Part shown: piece after piece, positions 53,242 to 62,478 of the stretch
Layout: each line of letters starts with the position of its first letter
Position numbering within the stretch: position 1 is the stretch's first letter
Assembly (NCBI GenBank): GCA_023415495.1
Contig: JAEZKK010000010.1
Span: 13,421-77,420, forward strand
Source: Bacteroidota bacterium
GTDB taxonomy: Bacteria; Bacteroidota; Bacteroidia; Bacteroidales; P3
Length of the DNA stretch: 64,000 bases
Direction of reading: 5' to 3'
Notes under the pieces: model-generated
Databases searched by the model: none
The model's input: only the letters and a program-made list of their open reading frames with translations
What the model was told of the DNA's origin: nothing
Position numbers and translations under genes: made by a program

Positions 53242-53721
53242 TTAATCTATTATATTATCTATCGAAACTATATACTCCTTTAATGTTTTTCTTGCTCTGA
53301 AAATATAAACCTTAACCTTTTCCAAACTTATATCTAGTATTTCGCTAATCTCTGCGTAAGAATACCCTTCATAATCTCTTAGAAGAATTGCTGATTTCTG
53401 AATGCTGGGCAAGGTTTCCAAAGCAGAGTTAAGAATTTCCTTAGCATCGGAATAAGTATTCTTAATCTCTCTGTCCTGACTTACCTCTTTTTTCGAGATT
53501 TCAATTTTTCTAAATTGGTCAATCATATTATGATAAGCAATAGTAAAAACGTATGACTTAGACTTCTCAAACCCTATTTCCTCTCTTCTCTCCCATAATT
53601 TCAAGAAACTATCCTGCATAATATCCTTTGCATAATCCGAGCACCTAATATGTTTAAGTAAAAACCTATACACATTATCAGCAAATAAATCAACGCAAAT
53701 ATTATACTCTTTCTCCGTCAT
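53242..53721 (-). CDS. ECF-type RNA polymerase sigma factor
   Basis: 159 residues, lacking region 1 and 3 as usual for ECF sigma factors. Region 2 (YRFLLKHIRCSDYAKDIMQDSFLKLWERREE) is the core -10 and polymerase-binding part. Region 4 (SIQKSAILLRDYEGYSYAEISEILDISLEKVKVYIFRARKTL, here cited only by its GYSYAEIA-like helix) forms the helix-turn-helix. It heads the operon with the anti-sigma and GIN-domain genes. A TATATTTG box on the minus strand at 53751-53758 suggests that basal expression uses the primary sigma factor. Confidence 0.93.
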   Translation of the reverse strand: MTEKEYNICVDLFADNVYRFLLKHIRCSDYAKDIMQDSFLKLWERREEIGFEKSKSYVFTIAYHNMIDQFRKIEISKKEVSQDREIKNTYSDAKEILNSALETLPSIQKSAILLRDYEGYSYAEISEILDISLEKVKVYIFRARKTLKEYIVSIDNIID

Positions 53722-53750
53722 TTAGTTTTAAGTTCCATAAATACGACGTA

Positions 53751-53758
53751 CAAATATA
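53751..53758 (-). promoter_or_regulatory. -7 promoter box for the ECF sigma operon
   Basis: TATATTTG on the minus strand, 30 bases before the sigma-factor ATG. No -33 TTTG was seen at 19-20 bases. Confidence 0.5.
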
Positions 53759-53815
53759 TCGAAAAGTTACAAGAGAAATGAAAAAACTTTAGAAAAGCAG
53801 GAAATAAAGACACTG

Positions 53816-53853
53816 TATAATGCCATTAAATGGACGATATAATGGCATTATAT
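53816..53853. repeat. Two-copy 22-bp-pitch palindrome array (same family as 21.8 kb)
   Basis: TATAATG-C-CATTAAA centred at 53823 and a perfect ATATAATG-G-CATTATAT centred at 53845, 22 bp apart. The spacer ATGGACGATATAATG is identical to the one between copies 1 and 2 of the 21.8-kb array. GAATCAAATTTCC follows at 53861, related to the TTGATTC motif of other arrays. It lies between the divergent ECF sigma and 54000 genes. Confidence 0.85.
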
Positions 53854-53943
53854 CAGTTTAGAATCAAATTTCCTTAGTTTAATACTTAGTTTACTGAGTT
53901 TTAAGTAAGGCTTTAGGGATTTGAAAAAGAAAAATAATAATAT

Positions 53944-53974
53944 TTTGTTAGAATCTGATTAATAGGTATATTTG
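53944..53974 (+). promoter_or_regulatory. Full Bacteroidota promoter for the 54000 gene
   Basis: TTTG (53944-53947), 19 bases and TATATTTG (53967-53974), matching both boxes and spacing. The ATG follows 25 bases after the -7 box. Confidence 0.75.
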
Positions 53975-53999
53975 CAAAATAAATTAAACCCTTTTTAGC

Positions 54000-54956
54000 A
54001 TGAAAAAGATCAGTATTTTATTAGCCTTTTTGAGTTTTTCATTAGGAGTAATGGCTCAAAATTCATTTTTAAACCAAGGATTCGAATCTTGGACTGGCAA
54101 TATGCCAAATGATTGGAAATCTTTAAATATTAGTAGTCTAAATTTATGTGATATTTCCAAATCAACCTCATCTCATAGTGGGAATTACGCAGTGGGGATT
54201 GCTGCAAAACCAATCTCTCCCCTTGTTGCTCAAGCTCTAAACACCTTATTGGGAATCGAAATACCTTCAGGCACAATTATCCCTGGAATACTTACAAACG
54301 CAACTCTTAATCCTTTAGGTTTAACTGGTTTATTAGATAGCACCAATGAAATGGATCCTTCTATTTTCTTGAATTTACTACAAAACGGATTGGCTTTAAC
54401 CTCAAAACCTCTTAGTGTTGATGGTTATTATAGCTGGAATAGTCCTGATGAATCAAAGGAATATTTTAAACTAATTGCATTTGCTACTGCCACAGTAAAT
54501 CAAGAAAGAACGATAATTGGATTTGGTTATTATCCATTAGATTTTATGAAAAAACAAAGTAAATCAACTTATACCAACTTCTCTTTACCTATTAATTATA
54601 TCAGTAATGATGCTCCAGAGGAATTGATATTTATTGCTATGGTTAATACAGACAGCACAAGTACAGTATTTACAAAACTTCTTTTAGATGATCTGACAAT
54701 TACTTCTGATGTTGGAATAAGCAATTTAGAATTAAACAATTCTCAAAAGCATATCTACCCAAATCCAAGCAATGGAAGTTTTAAATTAAATGCAAATAAC
54801 TGCTCATATAGTATAGTAAATTCTTATGGTCAAGTGATTAAGAATTGGGAAAACTATAGTGAGAATAAAGAATTGAGTATTGAAAATCCTGGAGTTTATT
54901 TTATAAGAATTAAAAAGGATGATAGGATTTACACAGAGAAACTAATAATTAACTAA
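54000..54956 (+). CDS. T9SS cargo protein with type A sorting domain
   Basis: 318 residues: signal peptide (ILLAFLSFSLGVMAQ), a beta-rich body opening with FLNQGFESWTGNMPNDW, which resembles the carbohydrate-binding-like or PCMD start common in Bacteroidota surface proteins, and a C-terminal sorting domain (IYPNPSNGSFKLN, SYGQVIKNW, GVYFIRIKK). It has its own strong promoter. The lptE gene follows eight bases later, so the two may share transcripts. The function of the body is unknown. Confidence 0.8.
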   Translation: MKKISILLAFLSFSLGVMAQNSFLNQGFESWTGNMPNDWKSLNISSLNLCDISKSTSSHSGNYAVGIAAKPISPLVAQALNTLLGIEIPSGTIIPGILTNATLNPLGLTGLLDSTNEMDPSIFLNLLQNGLALTSKPLSVDGYYSWNSPDESKEYFKLIAFATATVNQERTIIGFGYYPLDFMKKQSKSTYTNFSLPINYISNDAPEELIFIAMVNTDSTSTVFTKLLLDDLTITSDVGISNLELNNSQKHIYPNPSNGSFKLNANNCSYSIVNSYGQVIKNWENYSENKELSIENPGVYFIRIKKDDRIYTEKLIIN

Positions 54957-54964
54957 GAGTTGAT

Positions 54965-55465
54965 TTGAAAAAAATTTATTACTTATTAATACTCACCATC
55001 ACTCTAAGCTCTTGTGTAGGAAGCTATTCCTTCACAGGAGCTTCTGTTGGCTCTGATACAAAAACCTTCTATGTTGAAGAGTTTCTGAATCGTGCAGCAA
55101 TTATTCAACCAATTCTTGCCTCAGAATTGACAAACGAATTGATAAAGAAAGTCAATTCCTCAACTTCTTTGGTATTTAATGAAGATAATGCTGATTTGGT
55201 ATTTAAAGGGACTATAACTGCTTATACAATTAGCCCAACTGCAATCCAAACTGACGATAGGGCTGCAAAGAATCGCTTAAGTATTACTGTAAGGGTTAGT
55301 TATAACAACAAGAAAGATAAGAAGATGAGTTTTGACCAAAGCTTTACAAGATTTAAGGACTATGATAGTGGATTATCTTTGAGCGAGGTAGAGGAAGCTT
55401 TGATTAAGCAGATAAACGAAGAGATAGTTGAGGATATATTTAATAAAGCCCTTGTTAACTGGTAA
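54965..55465 (+). CDS. lptE: LPS-assembly lipoprotein LptE family
   Basis: 166 residues starting at TTG. The lipobox LILTITLSSC puts the lipid on Cys17. The segment YSFTGASVGSDTKTFYVEEF and the following QPILASELTNELIKKV are typical of Bacteroidota LptE, which plugs the LptD barrel that inserts lipopolysaccharide in the outer membrane. LptE is poorly conserved, so the assignment rests on the length, lipobox and these segments. Its stop directly abuts the ATG of the DUF2723 gene. Confidence 0.82.
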   Translation: MKKIYYLLILTITLSSCVGSYSFTGASVGSDTKTFYVEEFLNRAAIIQPILASELTNELIKKVNSSTSLVFNEDNADLVFKGTITAYTISPTAIQTDDRAAKNRLSITVRVSYNNKKDKKMSFDQSFTRFKDYDSGLSLSEVEEALIKQINEEIVEDIFNKALVNW

Positions 55466-58465
55466 ATGATTAAATACCTGAAACATATTAACCTTATTGG
55501 CTGGTTGCTTGGCATAATAGCATCTGTTGTTTATATTATCACAATGGAACCAAGCATTTCGTTCTGGGACTCGGGTGAATATATTTCTACTGCATCCAAA
55601 CTCCAAGTTGGGCACCCTCCTGGAGCTCCCCTTTATCAGGTAATAGGAGCTTTCTTCTCCATATTTGCCTTTTCCTCTCTTAAACTAATCCCGATGCTTA
55701 TTAATTCCATATCTGCAATTAGTGCTGGGATTACTATAACATTCTTATTCTGGATTATAGTAAGGCTTTTAGATAGGTTTACAAAAAAACCAATAGGGAA
55801 TATAATTGCTGGAATAATTGGAGCATTGACCTTTGCATTTACCGATAGCTTTTGGAATAATGCAATAGAGGCTGAGGTGTATTCTCTCTCTTTATTAATT
55901 ACTACAATAATCTTTTGGGCAATTTTGAAATGGGAAGCAAAGCCTAATAACAAATGGCTAATATTTATTGGATTCTTATTAGGATTATCCATAGGTGTTC
56001 ATTTTCTATCCCTGCTTGTTATCCCAACCCTTGTAATGGTTTATTATTTTAAGAAATTCACTCCAAGTACTGGAGGGTTTATAATTAGTATTATAATTTC
56101 CTTTTCATCTTTAGGGTTTTTACTTATAGGCTTTATTCCAGGAATTTTAAAACTAATAAGTCTTAATCCTCTTATTTCTTCAATATCAATTGCAATATTC
56201 TTTATACTGATAATATTCCTAACTCAATATTTCAATAAACCTTTGCTTAATACAATTAGTCTTGTATTTACTTTCTTTATAATAGGGTTTTCAATATTTT
56301 TTGTTTTAGTAATAAGAGCTAAGAGCGATACTCCAATCAATGAGTATAAGCCAGATAGTGCTGAAGGTTTAATCTCTTATCTTAATAGGGATGCTTACGG
56401 AGAAACACCTTTGGTTTATGGTCCTGCCTATACTGCTCTTCCTCCTAAGGGTTTTGAAATGACTTCTAACGGCTTAAAACCAGAGTTTGACCCTCAAATG
56501 ATGATGTTTTTTCCAAGAGTTTGGAATTATAATAACCCTTCTTATGAATCAGGATATATTGATTGGATTGGGCAATGCCAAGACTCTGTTGTTATTGACT
56601 CTGAAATAAGAGCAAAACCTTCTTGGAATCAGAATCTAAAGTTTTTCGCCTCCTATCAAGTAGGATATATGTATGTCAGATATCTATTATGGAATTTTTC
56701 TGGGAAGACTAACGACCTTCAAGGCTATGGTGATAATCAGAATGGGCAATGGAAAACAGGAATAGAGCCTATTGATTTACTTCTTGGAAGAAACACAATC
56801 ACTCCTCCTAAACATAGGCAAAGTGTGGCTAATAATTCTTATTTTGCAATCCCACTAATACTTGCTTTAATTGGGATATTCTATCAAATTGGCAAAGATT
56901 CCAATGCCTTTGTCTATACTTCATTGCTTTTCTTACTTACAAGCATAGGAATTATTATCTATTCAAACGAATATGCTTATCAACCAAGGGAAAGAGATTA
57001 TATTTACACTACATCTTTTATGGTTTTCAGCATTTGGATGGCAATGGGAGCCTTTGCAATTAGCCAATGGATAGTGAATATAATAAGAGTAAAGAAGCCA
57101 AGATATGTTTTACCCTTGTTTCTAACACTTCCAGCCCTTGTTTTTGCAAATAATTTCAACGACCATAACCGTTCAGATAGATATACTGCTTATAATTTTG
57201 CAGTTTCCTTACTTGGTTCTTGCTCTGAGAACTCTATACTTATTGTAAACGGAGATAACGACACTTTTCCTCTATGGTACTGTCAGGAAGTTGAGAATAT
57301 AAGAAGAGATGTAAGAGTAATTAATCTACAACTTCTAAACTCTCCAGAATATATTGAAAATCTGCAAAGAAAGGTTTACAATTCCGATAAGATTAATTTA
57401 ATTGCAAATAAGGGAATCTATTCTGATAAAAATAGAATTCTTAGTTTGATTAATACAAATAATAGAAGGATGCCATTAGATGGAGCTTTGAGGGAATTAT
57501 ACTATTCTAATGAGAAAATTGATTTACTTGGATTAAGTCTTTATACCATACCTACAAATAAATTCTATATCCCAATAAATCAAGATACAATAGAATTCAA
57601 TCTTAAAACAACTGAACTAATACGTAGCACATATATTTTATTAGATATTATTGCAAGTAATGTTGATAATAGAGATATTTACTTCTCTCTTTACTCTATG
57701 GACGATATTCTCCAACTTAACGATTATCTCCAGCTTGAAGGCTTTGCATACAAACTTCATAAGAAGAAGAATAAAACTCAAAATCTTATATTAGAAAACA
57801 ATATAGGAATAGTAAATACTGATAAGATGTATGAGAACTTTATTCACAATTATTCTTGGAAGAATTTCTCTAAGAAAGGTATTTATTATGATGAATTAAA
57901 TCGGAGTATAATTGAAGAATTTGCAAAAAACTCCTCGTTATTAGCCCATGGATTACTCTCGGAAAACAAGGATGCAAAAGCTCTTAGCGTAGCTAACCTA
58001 TGTCTTAAAAACCTCCCTGCTGATTTGCACTATTATCCTTATTCTCTTTCAGAACTTGGATTGGTTTATAGTATTCTTGGAGAAGATTCTATAGCTAAAG
58101 AAGTTAATAATACGGTTTTGAATAGTTTTTCATCTGAGATTAAATATTATTTAAAGCTTAAATCATCTCATCAAGCACAGGGAAGACTTAGGGAAATGAA
58201 ACTAATTCAGAGCTGGATAAATATATGTGATATTTCTGAAAACCTTGGGCTTGAAGAAATGAGAATACAATATGCAGATGCCCTATTCCAATATCTTAGC
58301 TCTTATGTACTAACCCTATATGAACAGCTGTATAGGCTTAAAGCAAACCCGTATTATTATGATTCTGAGATAAGCCAAATTATTGAGTTATTAGATGAGA
58401 TTCACTCTTTTGCAAAAAAATACGAAGAGCCTCTTCCAAAAATTTCTTTAGACAATTCAATTTAA
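55466..58465 (+). CDS. DUF2723 integral membrane protein, GT-C-like
   Basis: 999 residues. The N-terminal ~550 residues hold a dozen or more membrane helices, and the C-terminal ~450 are soluble and helix-rich (possible TPR-like). Near the start, FWDSGEYISTASKLQVGHPPG carries the Asp-Ser-Gly-Glu and HPPG motifs of DUF2723, which is distantly related to TMEM260 and other protein O-mannosyltransferases. It could glycosylate exported proteins, but this is inference. It begins immediately after the lptE stop codon. Both link to envelope biogenesis. Confidence 0.82.
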   Translation: MIKYLKHINLIGWLLGIIASVVYIITMEPSISFWDSGEYISTASKLQVGHPPGAPLYQVIGAFFSIFAFSSLKLIPMLINSISAISAGITITFLFWIIVRLLDRFTKKPIGNIIAGIIGALTFAFTDSFWNNAIEAEVYSLSLLITTIIFWAILKWEAKPNNKWLIFIGFLLGLSIGVHFLSLLVIPTLVMVYYFKKFTPSTGGFIISIIISFSSLGFLLIGFIPGILKLISLNPLISSISIAIFFILIIFLTQYFNKPLLNTISLVFTFFIIGFSIFFVLVIRAKSDTPINEYKPDSAEGLISYLNRDAYGETPLVYGPAYTALPPKGFEMTSNGLKPEFDPQMMMFFPRVWNYNNPSYESGYIDWIGQCQDSVVIDSEIRAKPSWNQNLKFFASYQVGYMYVRYLLWNFSGKTNDLQGYGDNQNGQWKTGIEPIDLLLGRNTITPPKHRQSVANNSYFAIPLILALIGIFYQIGKDSNAFVYTSLLFLLTSIGIIIYSNEYAYQPRERDYIYTTSFMVFSIWMAMGAFAISQWIVNIIRVKKPRYVLPLFLTLPALVFANNFNDHNRSDRYTAYNFAVSLLGSCSENSILIVNGDNDTFPLWYCQEVENIRRDVRVINLQLLNSPEYIENLQRKVYNSDKINLIANKGIYSDKNRILSLINTNNRRMPLDGALRELYYSNEKIDLLGLSLYTIPTNKFYIPINQDTIEFNLKTTELIRSTYILLDIIASNVDNRDIYFSLYSMDDILQLNDYLQLEGFAYKLHKKKNKTQNLILENNIGIVNTDKMYENFIHNYSWKNFSKKGIYYDELNRSIIEEFAKNSSLLAHGLLSENKDAKALSVANLCLKNLPADLHYYPYSLSELGLVYSILGEDSIAKEVNNTVLNSFSSEIKYYLKLKSSHQAQGRLREMKLIQSWINICDISENLGLEEMRIQYADALFQYLSSYVLTLYEQLYRLKANPYYYDSEISQIIELLDEIHSFAKKYEEPLPKISLDNSI

Positions 58466-58499
58466 AATACAATTATTATCACCAGTTAATTACCAATAT

Positions 58500-59405
58500 A
58501 TGAACACAACAACTAAATTAGAGATTAAAGATTGGATTTTGGCAGCAAGACCTTGGTCCTACACAGCATCAGCTATGCCTATTATTACTACACTTAGCTT
58601 TCTTTTAACTACGAATCCAAACTCAGTAATAGAAAATTGGCATTTAGCAATATTAAGTGTTATTTCAATTATTCTACTTCACTCCTCGGGGAATCTAATA
58701 AGCGATTACTTCGATTTTATTAAAGGAGTTGACAGAGAAGGTGTATATGGTCAGACAATATTGGTTGAAAAGAAATTCAAACCAAATAGTATTAAGATTT
58801 ATGGATATGTTTGTCTTGCACTTGGTTCTTTAATTGGGCTTTATATTGGATTAAACACTCATTTCTTAGTTATAATTATTGGGGGGATAGGATTTATCTC
58901 TTCTCTTTTCTATTTCTTCTTTAAAAAGAATGCTTTGGGAGATTTTCTAATCTTCATTAGCTTTGGATTTTTACCTGCTATTGGAACAGGATATATGATA
59001 GAAGGTGAGTTAAATCCTTGGCTAATGCTATTAAGCTTACCTGTTGGAGCAATAACTATAGCTATACTCCATTCAAATAATACAAGAGATATAGATGATG
59101 ATAGTAAAGCAGGCATAACAACATTAGCTTCTTTTCTTGGAGTAAAATTCTCAATCTATTATTATGCCTTTTTAGTTATTATACCTTATTTGGTTATTAT
59201 ACTAATGGTTGCTTTAGGCGTTATACCTTATTTTTGTTTATTAAACCTAATTAGCTTTCCAATTGCATTAAAGAATATTAAACATATGCAAAGAGCAAGG
59301 ATTAGCCATCACGAGATAGGCTCACTTGATCAAATTACAGCTCAACATCAACTAATATTTACTCTTGGGCTTAGTATTACTTTAATTATATCTTATCTAT
59401 TATGA
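58500..59405 (+). CDS. menA: 1,4-dihydroxy-2-naphthoate polyprenyltransferase (UbiA family)
   Basis: Attaches the polyprenyl chain to dihydroxynaphthoate in menaquinone synthesis. 301 residues with about eight helices. The first Asp-rich motif, NLISDYFDFIKGVD, and the second, NNTRDIDDDSKAGITTLAS, are those of MenA rather than other UbiA members. The polyprenyl diphosphate would come from the synthase at 43176. The ATG of the CPBP gene overlaps its stop by four bases. Its own start, MNTTTKLEIKDWILAARPWSY, is conserved. Confidence 0.92.
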   Translation: MNTTTKLEIKDWILAARPWSYTASAMPIITTLSFLLTTNPNSVIENWHLAILSVISIILLHSSGNLISDYFDFIKGVDREGVYGQTILVEKKFKPNSIKIYGYVCLALGSLIGLYIGLNTHFLVIIIGGIGFISSLFYFFFKKNALGDFLIFISFGFLPAIGTGYMIEGELNPWLMLLSLPVGAITIAILHSNNTRDIDDDSKAGITTLASFLGVKFSIYYYAFLVIIPYLVIILMVALGVIPYFCLLNLISFPIALKNIKHMQRARISHHEIGSLDQITAQHQLIFTLGLSITLIISYLL

Positions 59406-60034
59406 GCAAATCAAATACTAAGCTAATTATTGGTCTTATAATAGGGATAGTTTATTTCTTTATTATGTTTTCTCCACTTACCTCTGGAAATATAAATTTT
59501 TGGTTGGTAATGAGTTTAACTGCTATAACCCTAAGCTTATATACCTTTTTAATTGGTTGGAGAAAAGAAAAAAAACCAATAATTCGATTTGACCTTAAAA
59601 GCATTGCTTTGGGGATTATTTCTGCTGGAGTGCTTTGGGGTATATTTTGGCTTGGTAATTTTTTCTCTGAAATAATCTTTCCTTTTGCAAAAGAAAATAT
59701 AGGTAGTATTTATAGTATTAAATCTGGATATAATCCTTTAGTTATTTCTTTATTACTTGTCTTTTTAATAGGACCTGCTGAGGAGATATTCTGGAGAGGT
59801 TATATTCAAAACAAGCTTTCTCTTCGTTTTGGGAAGAATATAGGTATGGTATTATCTGTTTTAGCATATACTTTAGTTCATATCTGGAGTTTTAATCCTA
59901 TGCTAATACTTGCAGCACTTGTTGCTGGAGGGTTTTGGGGATTAATTTACAGATTCAAACCAAATAACCTTGGCCCTCTAATCATTTCACATGCTCTTTG
60001 GGATGTTTCTGTGTTTATATTGTTTCCTATCTAA
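59402..60034 (+). CDS. CPBP family intramembrane protease
   Basis: 210 residues with about six to seven helices. The three CPBP (Abi/Rce1-like) motifs are visible: PAEEIFWRGYI (EExxxR), LVHIWSF (His) and ISHALWD (HxxxD). The family includes Rce1-type CAAX proteases and bacteriocin-immunity proteins; the target here is unknown. It overlaps menA by four bases and is likely co-transcribed with it. Confidence 0.87.
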   Translation: MSKSNTKLIIGLIIGIVYFFIMFSPLTSGNINFWLVMSLTAITLSLYTFLIGWRKEKKPIIRFDLKSIALGIISAGVLWGIFWLGNFFSEIIFPFAKENIGSIYSIKSGYNPLVISLLLVFLIGPAEEIFWRGYIQNKLSLRFGKNIGMVLSVLAYTLVHIWSFNPMLILAALVAGGFWGLIYRFKPNNLGPLIISHALWDVSVFILFPI

Positions 60035-60103
60035 TTAAATAGTCTATCTTTTGTAATATTCATAAGGTTTTTTCATCTAAATAGATAATAAAAAAGATAA
60101 TCT

Positions 60104-62332
60104 ATGGGTAGAAATATAATAGAAAATAATTATCCTGTCTTGAATATGAGTTGTGCTGGCTGTGCACTTGGCTTGGAAAAGATGATTAATTCTTTAGAAG
60201 GAGTTAATAAGGCAGAGGTTAGCTTTGCATCAAACTCAGCCTTTATTAGTTTCGATTCGTCAGTAATAAGTATTGAAGAAATTCGTAAAGAGACAAAAAA
60301 ACTTGGCTTTGATATTCTCCTTGATTCAAAAGAGGGAGAAAACCAAAGAGATGAAATAATCATTAAGGAAAATAAAAAGCTAAGGGTAAAAACATTTGCT
60401 TCAATAATTCTAAGCATTCCAATTGTTCTAATTGGGATGGTATTTATGAATATGCCTTATGGAGATTATATTTCTTGGATTTTAAGTACTCCTATATTAT
60501 TTATTTTTGGAAGAGATTTCTTTGTAAAAGGATTTAAGGCAATAAGGAATAAGTCTGCAAATATGGATACACTTGTAACTTTAAGTACTGGTATTGCTTA
60601 TCTATTTAGCGTTTACAATATATTATTTAAGGATTTCCTTATATCCAATAATATAACTCCTCATATTTATTTCGAAGCAGCCTCAGTGATTATAAGTTTT
60701 ATCCTCTTAGGTAGATTATTAGAATCAAAAGCAAAGGGTAACACTCAAGATGCATTGAAAAAACTCCTTAAACTCCAACCTCGACAAGTTAGAGTAAAGC
60801 TTGATAATGATAATATTATAATTAAGGATATTGAGGATTTAAAGATTGGGGATATTGTTGTTGTAACTCCTGGCGAGGCTATTGCTGTTGACGGGGAAGT
60901 AATTTCTGGAGAAAGCTATGTTGATGAGTCTATGCTAAGCGGGGAGTCAATGCCAGTTAAGAAAGAAAAGGGGGAAATGGTATATGCAGGAACTATTAAT
61001 CAAAAAGGGAGTCTTTACTTTTCTTGCTTAAAACTTGGGAATGAGACCTTGCTTTCTCAGATAATTGAAAAGGTAAGAAAAGCTCAAGCCTCCAAACCTC
61101 CTGTTCAAAAACTTGTGGATAAAATTGCTTCGATATTTGTTCCAACAATTATTATTATATCCATACTCAGCTTTGCTCTATGGGCAATATTCTCTCCCTC
61201 AAGTATTCTTACTCATGGTCTTATCTCTATGGTTACAGTATTAATTATTGCTTGTCCTTGTGCACTTGGTCTTGCTACTCCTACTGCAATTATGGTCGGA
61301 ATAGGTCTTGGGGCAAATAAGGGTATTTTAATTAAAGATGCTCAAAGTCTTGAAATTGGCAAAAAAGTTGATACAATAGTTTTCGATAAAACAGGGACAC
61401 TTACTATAGGCAAACCAAGTCTTAATGATGAACTTTGGGCAAAGAATATTGAAGAAGAAAAGAGTAAACTAAGAGATATATTAGTAAGTATTGAAAAACA
61501 TTCTGAACATCCATTATCTGGAGCTATTATTGAGAATTTCCAAATAATGAATAACTACGATATCTTTGAATTTGAAAATATTCCTGGCAGAGGCATTAAA
61601 GCAAAGATAGAAGATATTATTTATTTTATAGGGAATTATAATCTTATGAAAGAAAATAATATCTCATTAAATAAAGTATTTGAAGAAAAGGCGGAGTCTT
61701 GGAGTAAGGAGGCTAAGAGTTTGATTTATTTTGCTAATGAGAAAGGTATAATTGCACTTTTTTCAGTGAGTGATAAAATAAAACCAAGCACACCAAAGGC
61801 AATTAAAACATTAAAAGAAAAGGGAATTGAGATTTATTTACTATCAGGAGATAATGAGAATACTTCAAGAGCAATTGCCAATAAGATTGGGATAGAGAAC
61901 TATATTTGGGGAGTATTGCCAGAGGAGAAGGCAGACTTTATTAATTCACTTCAACAAAAAGGAAAGGTTGTTGCTATGGTTGGAGATGGAGTAAATGATA
62001 GTGGAGCGTTGGCTCAAGCAGATTTAAGTATTGCAATGGGGAAAGGCAGTGATATTAGTATGGATATTTCATCTGCAACTATTATTTCATCCGACCTTGA
62101 AAAGATTCCTATTCTATTAAATCTCTCAGCAAAAACTATAAAGACAATTAAACAAAACTTATTCTGGGCATTTATTTATAATATTATAGGGATACCAATT
62201 GCAGCAGGAATACTCTATCCAATAAATGGATTCCTTTTAAATCCAATGATAGCTGGAGCAGCAATGGCTCTAAGTAGCATTAGTGTCGTTGCCAACAGTC
62301 TTAGACTAAAAAATCGTATGAAGCAAGTTTAA
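60104..62332 (+). CDS. copA: Copper-translocating P1B-type ATPase
   Basis: Pumps copper(I) out of the cytoplasm. 742 residues. One heavy-metal-binding domain (MSCAGC, C17 and C20), then eight membrane helices. SGES is the actuator loop (Ser in place of Thr), CPC at 384-386 lies in IACPCALGLATPTA, and DKTGTLT has the phosphorylated Asp at about 428. HSEHPLSGA is the nucleotide loop and GDGVNDSGALAQADLSIAMG the hinge. The CPC motif fits Cu+ specificity. It has a poor -7-like box near 60044 and no accessory copper genes nearby. Confidence 0.93.
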   Translation: MGRNIIENNYPVLNMSCAGCALGLEKMINSLEGVNKAEVSFASNSAFISFDSSVISIEEIRKETKKLGFDILLDSKEGENQRDEIIIKENKKLRVKTFASIILSIPIVLIGMVFMNMPYGDYISWILSTPILFIFGRDFFVKGFKAIRNKSANMDTLVTLSTGIAYLFSVYNILFKDFLISNNITPHIYFEAASVIISFILLGRLLESKAKGNTQDALKKLLKLQPRQVRVKLDNDNIIIKDIEDLKIGDIVVVTPGEAIAVDGEVISGESYVDESMLSGESMPVKKEKGEMVYAGTINQKGSLYFSCLKLGNETLLSQIIEKVRKAQASKPPVQKLVDKIASIFVPTIIIISILSFALWAIFSPSSILTHGLISMVTVLIIACPCALGLATPTAIMVGIGLGANKGILIKDAQSLEIGKKVDTIVFDKTGTLTIGKPSLNDELWAKNIEEEKSKLRDILVSIEKHSEHPLSGAIIENFQIMNNYDIFEFENIPGRGIKAKIEDIIYFIGNYNLMKENNISLNKVFEEKAESWSKEAKSLIYFANEKGIIALFSVSDKIKPSTPKAIKTLKEKGIEIYLLSGDNENTSRAIANKIGIENYIWGVLPEEKADFINSLQQKGKVVAMVGDGVNDSGALAQADLSIAMGKGSDISMDISSATIISSDLEKIPILLNLSAKTIKTIKQNLFWAFIYNIIGIPIAAGILYPINGFLLNPMIAGAAMALSSISVVANSLRLKNRMKQV

Positions 62333-62413
62333 AAGAAACAGAATCAAAACACCTCAAATTAGATCTAAGAGATAGAAAACCAAGTAAGAATAGCAAAAAA
62401 GTTTTTCTTTTTG

Positions 62414-62445
62414 TTTGGTAGATTGAAAATAAGTTTGTAGGTTTG
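62414..62445 (+). promoter_or_regulatory. Promoter upstream of the 62479 ORF
   Basis: TTTG (62414-62417), 20 bases and TAGGTTTG (62438-62445). A second -7-like box, TAAGTTTG, directly abuts it at 62430-62437. Together they imply real transcription toward 62.5 kb. Confidence 0.65.
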
Positions 62446-62478
62446 CAGGCATAATATTCTCATAAATTTAATTTGAGT

